Shown: piece after piece, positions 59,784-64,000 of the stretch
Layout: each line of letters begins with the position of its first letter
How positions within the stretch are numbered: position 1 is the first letter of the stretch
Assembly (NCBI RefSeq): GCF_021155775.2
Contig: NC_060232.1
Span: 23,877,922-23,941,921 of the forward strand
Reading direction: 5' to 3'
Origin: Neodiprion pinetum
Taxonomy: Eukaryota > Arthropoda > Insecta > Hymenoptera > Diprionidae
DNA: 64,000 nt
Position numbers and translations under genes: made by a program
The notes under the pieces: model-generated
The model's input: the letters and a program-made list of their open reading frames with translations, nothing else
Told to the model about the DNA's origin: nothing
The model's database searches: none

Positions 59784-61311
59784 GGGAGGACCCTGCCGAA
59801 ACTTAAAACTTTAAAATTTTTCCTCAAACTTAAATTCCGTTTTTATTGTATGAAAGTATTCGAAAAGTCTAAGAAAATGGGTGGTTGAACTTGAAGATTC
59901 GTTCAAAATTACAAATGTTACGTCTTAGAATGTAGTATAATAATACCAAACTTCGAAACACTCCCTGCGCATTTTTATTCGCACGTTTTACTTGGGGCAC
60001 TAAGGCGAAGAAACTCGATTTTGGAATTTCAGATCGAAGCATTAGTTTCTTATAAACCGTAGTTCAAACTTGACATCTCAAATTTTGAGCATTTTCAACG
60101 TTACGCGTAACTGGAATCATAAGGGTGATGCTGAATTAGAACTCAATCGGAGAAAAACACGTGCTCAGAGAGCGTTTCGAAGATATGATCAAAAAATATA
60201 GTTTTGAGTAAATCGTACTTTCATGAATACCGAAACAAAAATGACCAATTCTCCAGAATATCTAGTCCAAACAGAAAAGGAAGACGAATAATCATATTTG
60301 GTAGTCTGCACCTTCCCAGATTGATGTTGTTCCTTCTCAAGTGTTTCTTGGATAGAATCTTTTTCCGGCATCATTTTCGAATTCGCATCGCAAGAAACAT
60401 AAATTGAGAATAACGAGTACTCGAGCAAAATAATAGTTCGAGCCAAGTCAATATAAAATTATGTATAGTAATAGGATACAAAAATTGGTAAAGCATTTGA
60501 AACATTCAGTTGGCCGTCATCGAAACAATTAGAATTACTCGCTTTTCAATCGCTTGACCAAAGAGCCACCAGATACTAGAACGAATTAAAAGATAATTTT
60601 TATCGCTCTTATAGCAGTCTCGATTATTGCAGATGGGCGTCTTTTAGCCATGTGTGAAATTCACAAAATGCGAAGAAGTTTCCTCTGCTGTCAGTTGTCA
60701 CTTACGCGCCAGTTCGTAATAAACAAACCTAACATCCAGAAACAAACGGAACACGCGATCAATAGACTGCGCGTTCTGTGCACCGGTTTGAAGCCGTGAC
60801 AAGAGAGAGAGAACAACAACTGCAGGCATTCCATCTTACTCTAATCGATGACTCGGCGGGGGAAATAAATGGATTTATAAAATTACACGTCTACGCTTGT
60901 TTTACCGCGTTCGAGGAGAAAGAAAAATATTGGTGAACTGCTTCATAAGTTTACAAAAGTAGTATTTCTCGATCAACGATTTATGAGTTGATTAATATTC
61001 ATAATAAATCAACGAAAGCACACAATTTACCATTTTGCAGAAGAATCTGTTGAAGAATAGTGGCACTATTTTTCCCAACTCAAATTACACGATAGAATTC
61101 TATTATTATACACGAAAAATATGATTTCAATGCATGGAAATTTGAAAAATAACTTTCTAACCCATAAAATGTAAATGATCCCTTAGCTGAAAACTGTGAT
61201 ACAACAGGTGTGATTGAGTCACAAAATCATTTTTTCATTAAAAAAAAAAAAAAAAAAAAAAACAATCGGTTTTTCGACCGATTTTGGTCAAAATTTCGGT
61301 AGGGTCCTCCC
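59784..61311. mobile_element. TTAA-flanked non-autonomous DNA transposon, ~1.5 kb
   Basis: TTAA at 59780-59783 and 61312-61315 bracket the inverted ends GGGAGGACCCTGCCGAAA and, mirrored, GGGAGGACCCTACCGAAA (17 of 18 identical). The interior is AT-rich, with a run of more than 20 A at about 61239-61261 and a small hairpin (AATCGGT..ACCGATT) near the right end. The longest internal frames are 67-85 codons on opposite strands, so no transposase is encoded. TTAA duplications occur in piggyBac- and Kolobok-type elements; the GGGAGG terminus alone does not decide between them. Confidence 0.85.
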
Positions 61312-61477
61312 TTAACATCAGATAAATTTAATATAGGGAGTAATTTCAGCTACTTCTTTTTCTTTTAAAAAGTATTTCCTAAAAGTTTTTCATGACTCTT
61401 CCATACGAAAGAAAAGCTCAGTTGAGTCACTACGATTGATCATCGAGATTAATTACCATAGAAAAAAGTGTTTAAAA
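61312..61477. other. Nothing seen
   Basis: Short AT-rich unique stretch. Confidence 0.5.
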
Positions 61478-61770
61478 AATCCTCTTACTTCTTACTGCTA
61501 TCACTAAAACTATGAATTCGTCGTGATAAGACGTATTATATTTTCAAAGGTTGTTTCACTGTCTGAAAAGTTTGGAGATTAACGTCAATTTTAATCTTAG
61601 CAAGATTTTACTCGAGCTTAAATATCGCTATACTTATGCAGTAAAAATTCCTCATTTAAGTTCTCACCACTCCCCCTGAAATTTTGAATTTGTCATCTTA
61701 AGACTGCTTTCATTTTCAACGATTATTTCACTGCCTAAAAAGTTAAAAGAAAGGTTAACGTCAATATGAA
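61478..61770 (+). repeat. Old tandem duplication, two units ~180 bp apart
   Basis: The unit at about 61497-61590 (CTATCACTAAAACT, GATAAGACG, TTTTCAAAGGTTGTTTCACT, GTCTGAAAAG, TTAACGTCAAT) recurs at about 61664-61768 (CTCACCACTCCCCCT, CTTAAGACTG, TTTTCAACGATTATTTCACT, GCCTAAAAAG, TTAACGTCAAT). The same order is kept with moderate divergence. Confidence 0.6.
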
Positions 61771-62861
61771 ACTGGCGAAGCCGCAAAAACTCCACGTCTT
61801 GACCATTGTCAGAAATTCTTTCAAACCTGCCACGTGACTTAAAGGAACCCTGGAGTATAGCTGACGAGACTTCGAACCACTTGACCTTCGAGAAAAAAAA
61901 ACTTTTGCTATCGACATGAGCAACTCTCAGAAATTGAAAATCTGCAGCATGGCAGTGACATTCAATTACATTTTCGTACGGTGTACGAGTATTTTCCCCA
62001 GCAAACTTACATGGTTTGTATGTCAAAGGGGAAGGAAACTCGGTTAAGGGTGAACGAGGCGAGCCTGTAGCCAAGGTAATACATGCAGCTATCACCCAGT
62101 TTCCGTAGCAATGCGTTAGCCAGAGCAAACCAGCGTATATCAATGGCCTTTCGGGGGCAGGGTGAAGGAGAGTTGCGAGTTAGCCTGGGACGATTTCTGG
62201 CTCTCGGCGGAAATCCATATGCAGGGTAAACCCGGAATTGTAGCTAGCCACGCCACGTCTCCCTATATTTATAAGGAAAAGCTCTTTGATCGTAACTGGA
62301 GACACATAAAGACGTGAAATCAACGAAACTCCCGGCGGCACTGCACCAGGGTGCGGGAACATCGTTCCGTATTTTGCCATTTCCGGGTTCGAGCTGGTGG
62401 AACTCTTGCGACGCGACGTCCCGTCTCCGGAGTCATCTTTCTAAAGTCACGTTTCTAAGGAGTCTAATGAAATAGGGCGAGGGTGCGGAGGGAGGGTGGG
62501 AAAGAGGTGGCGAGAGACGAGTCGAGGGGGGGCACCATCCGGAGAAACTAGTCGAGTCTGCTCTCCGCCGTTCCGGTTTTCTCAGCTTTTCCGTGATTCT
62601 ATGTTGGCAAAAGATTGGCTCCGGTGTAGACTCGGTTCACAGACTCGTCGTCGAGTCTTCGTCGAAATAATTCAACCGACTTGGTGGACTTTTTCCCGGG
62701 TGGTACATGCATCTGGGTAACGGGTAGGTACCCACTTCAGGGTCAACAATCCCTGAACATGTGTGAGAAACGCGACACAGTTACAAACGGTATTTACCCC
62801 GAGTGCACTCGCCTCTTCCTCTTATTCTTGATCAAACCTCCACCTCTGCACGAGGAGCCAG
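61771..62861. other. No gene called
   Basis: Holds most of the longest open frame in the window (minus strand, 61664-62143, 159 codons), which begins inside the duplication above and has no recognisable domain. GC-richer between about 62330 and 62720. Confidence 0.4.
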
Positions 62862-62895
62862 CTATACGTATATATACGTATATATATATATATGT
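62862..62895 (+). repeat. (TA)n-rich microsatellite
   Basis: TATACG units followed by (TA)n and TGTGTATG. Confidence 0.85.
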
Positions 62896-64000
62896 GTGTA
62901 TGTATATTACCCGGCGACCCACCGACGGTGGAGTTACTCGATCGTGAAATATATTTCCAATCGTAAGAACGTAAGTTTTCCAACTTTCCTACGAATCAGG
63001 TACGTACGAGTATACCGTTTGCCGGAGTAAGAAAACGCGCCGGTCCTTCTATCGGGCACAAGCCAGGAGAACTCGCGACCAGCGGATGTTTGCGGAATTC
63101 ATATATTCACATTTTTACAGGTCGGTAGGTATTCGATAAAATTTTCCAACGTTACTCGGGGGCGGGAACGCGGGGAGGTATTCAACCGGTTCACTTCGCT
63201 TTGTGTAGTCGGAAATGGAAATCAATTTGAAAAAAAAAAGAAGAAGGAACCAAAGACTCGGCTGTAACATGCCGTGGGTATGCAGGATAGCATATTTCGA
63301 AATGCCTACCTTGGGATCCAAAAATTTTCATGCTTGTCGGTCGGTGGAAAACGAGTTTAGTAGTTAATTTGGATTTCAAAGTTGGCCAGTAAAGGTCGAT
63401 TAAGTGGCAATGGGTGTGGAAGAGAGTGGAACTTGACAGTTCGTGAACTTTACTATACTACGCAACAGCAACTCTAGGAAGTATGTCAACTGCGAAATAT
63501 GACGATTATTTTGATTTGAATTCACGGAAACATTCCAAGCACTAGATTCTGTCCGATTCATTTGTTCCGAGAAAAATCTGCTCCGTGAACTTTCCCAGGT
63601 TCCAGTGCAAGGTAATTCACCTTTGCTCAGTTGTGCAAACGTGGAACGAGATCTAAGGGGAAAACCTGACCACGTGGTGCTGCAGCTTTTTAAAAGCGAT
63701 AAAGACTCTCGCGCACGATCGGTCTGTGCGAGGCCGAGGTACGAGCCTTGCCTATTTAACGCCAGTTGCTACACGAGACCTAAAAATATATGCAGCGAGT
63801 AAATGACCTTTGGATATCTGCATCTGAGCGTCGTTTATTGTTTTAACTTTGAGCCGGGGCTGCTCCATAACTCCCGGAGCGCCATGTTTGTATTAACAAT
63901 TCATTAATTTTCGGCAGAACGCCGCTGTCCTCGCTGCACGAAAGATCATAACGAATTACATCTATTTAAACACCTATTTTTAGAAGTGGTACACTTCGGC
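62896..64000. other. No gene called
   Basis: Unique sequence with A-rich 63229-63246. The last 150 bp (GCTCCATAACTC, AACAATTCATTAATTTTCGG) has a conserved non-coding feel, but nothing here proves it. Confidence 0.45.

Noticed and set aside
61664..62143. Longest open frame (minus strand, 159 codons)
   Set aside because: It begins in an old tandem duplication, has no recognisable domain, an uneven composition and no supporting splice or start context. A pyrimidine tract plus AG near 61890 was considered as an acceptor but leads to no convincing exon.
1..64000. tRNA, rRNA or known microRNA genes
   Set aside because: I looked by eye for TWC-arm patterns such as GGTTCGAATCC and for well-known insect miRNA seeds and mature sequences; no convincing hit with a proper fold. 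A covariance-model search would be decisive.
1..64000. CRISPR arrays or bacterial operons
   Set aside because: No regularly spaced identical direct repeats and no clusters of long co-directional frames; composition and repeats are those of an animal genome.

Overview
The window looks like non-coding DNA from an insect nuclear genome. It is AT-rich but keeps many CpG dinucleotides, carries abundant poly(A)/poly(T), (GA)n and (TA)n runs, and has short non-autonomous transposons scattered through it. CpG retention in an AT-rich background suits Hymenoptera (a sawfly-type genome is my guess), but I recognise no gene that would fix the species. There are no bacterial features: no operons, no Shine-Dalgarno spacing, no CRISPR array. 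I found no tRNA or rRNA gene and no protein-coding gene I can defend. The longest open frames are about 145-159 codons, low in complexity or without a recognisable domain. The region is probably intergenic or the inside of a very long intron.

What can be supported is a layered population of mobile elements. Family M1 is a roughly 428-bp MITE with inverted ends (CACTGAGARAAATTT). It is present as five full-length copies (2618, 7597, 11972, 29533, 39438), three rearranged but two-ended copies (20823 deleted, 21901 with an insert, 47190 deleted), two truncated copies (32024, 50915) and one very old copy (44593). Five of the eight two-ended copies are flanked by a perfect 2-bp duplication (CA, CA, TT, TA, TG), which with the CACT terminus suggests a CMC/EnSpm-like mobiliser. 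Family M2 is an older, roughly 215-bp element with ends near ATGAGATTGAAGTTRGTAAC (13460, 21551, 21766, 47087, 51951, 56000, and an arm at 51081). M1 copies sit inside M2 copies at 21901, 47190 and probably 50915, which gives a relative age. Family FB is an irregular foldback repeat built on GTTCCGAAA (1-390, 32624-32957, 41309-41745, possibly 8549-8730).

Single elements include a TTAA-flanked 1.5-kb element (59784-61311), a TTAA-flanked piggyBac-like MITE (12937-13221), a small MITE with CACRCTGT ends (50266-50428), and three hairpin-forming inverted repeats (8061-8448, 17275-18125, 36515-36800). The one at 17275-18125 is the most striking: about 850 bp, with arms of roughly 410 bp. A degenerate ~115-bp tandem array lies at 19660-20130 and an AAGTCA minisatellite at 52290-52393.

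Possible regulatory DNA includes a CpG-rich block with a G-quadruplex motif and a good splice-donor match (6960-7530) and a tight cluster of homeodomain-type TAAT cores (54295-54382). Everything else is described block by block as DNA in which I see no gene. I did not find a new multi-gene system; the real interest is the nested transposon archaeology and the long hairpin.
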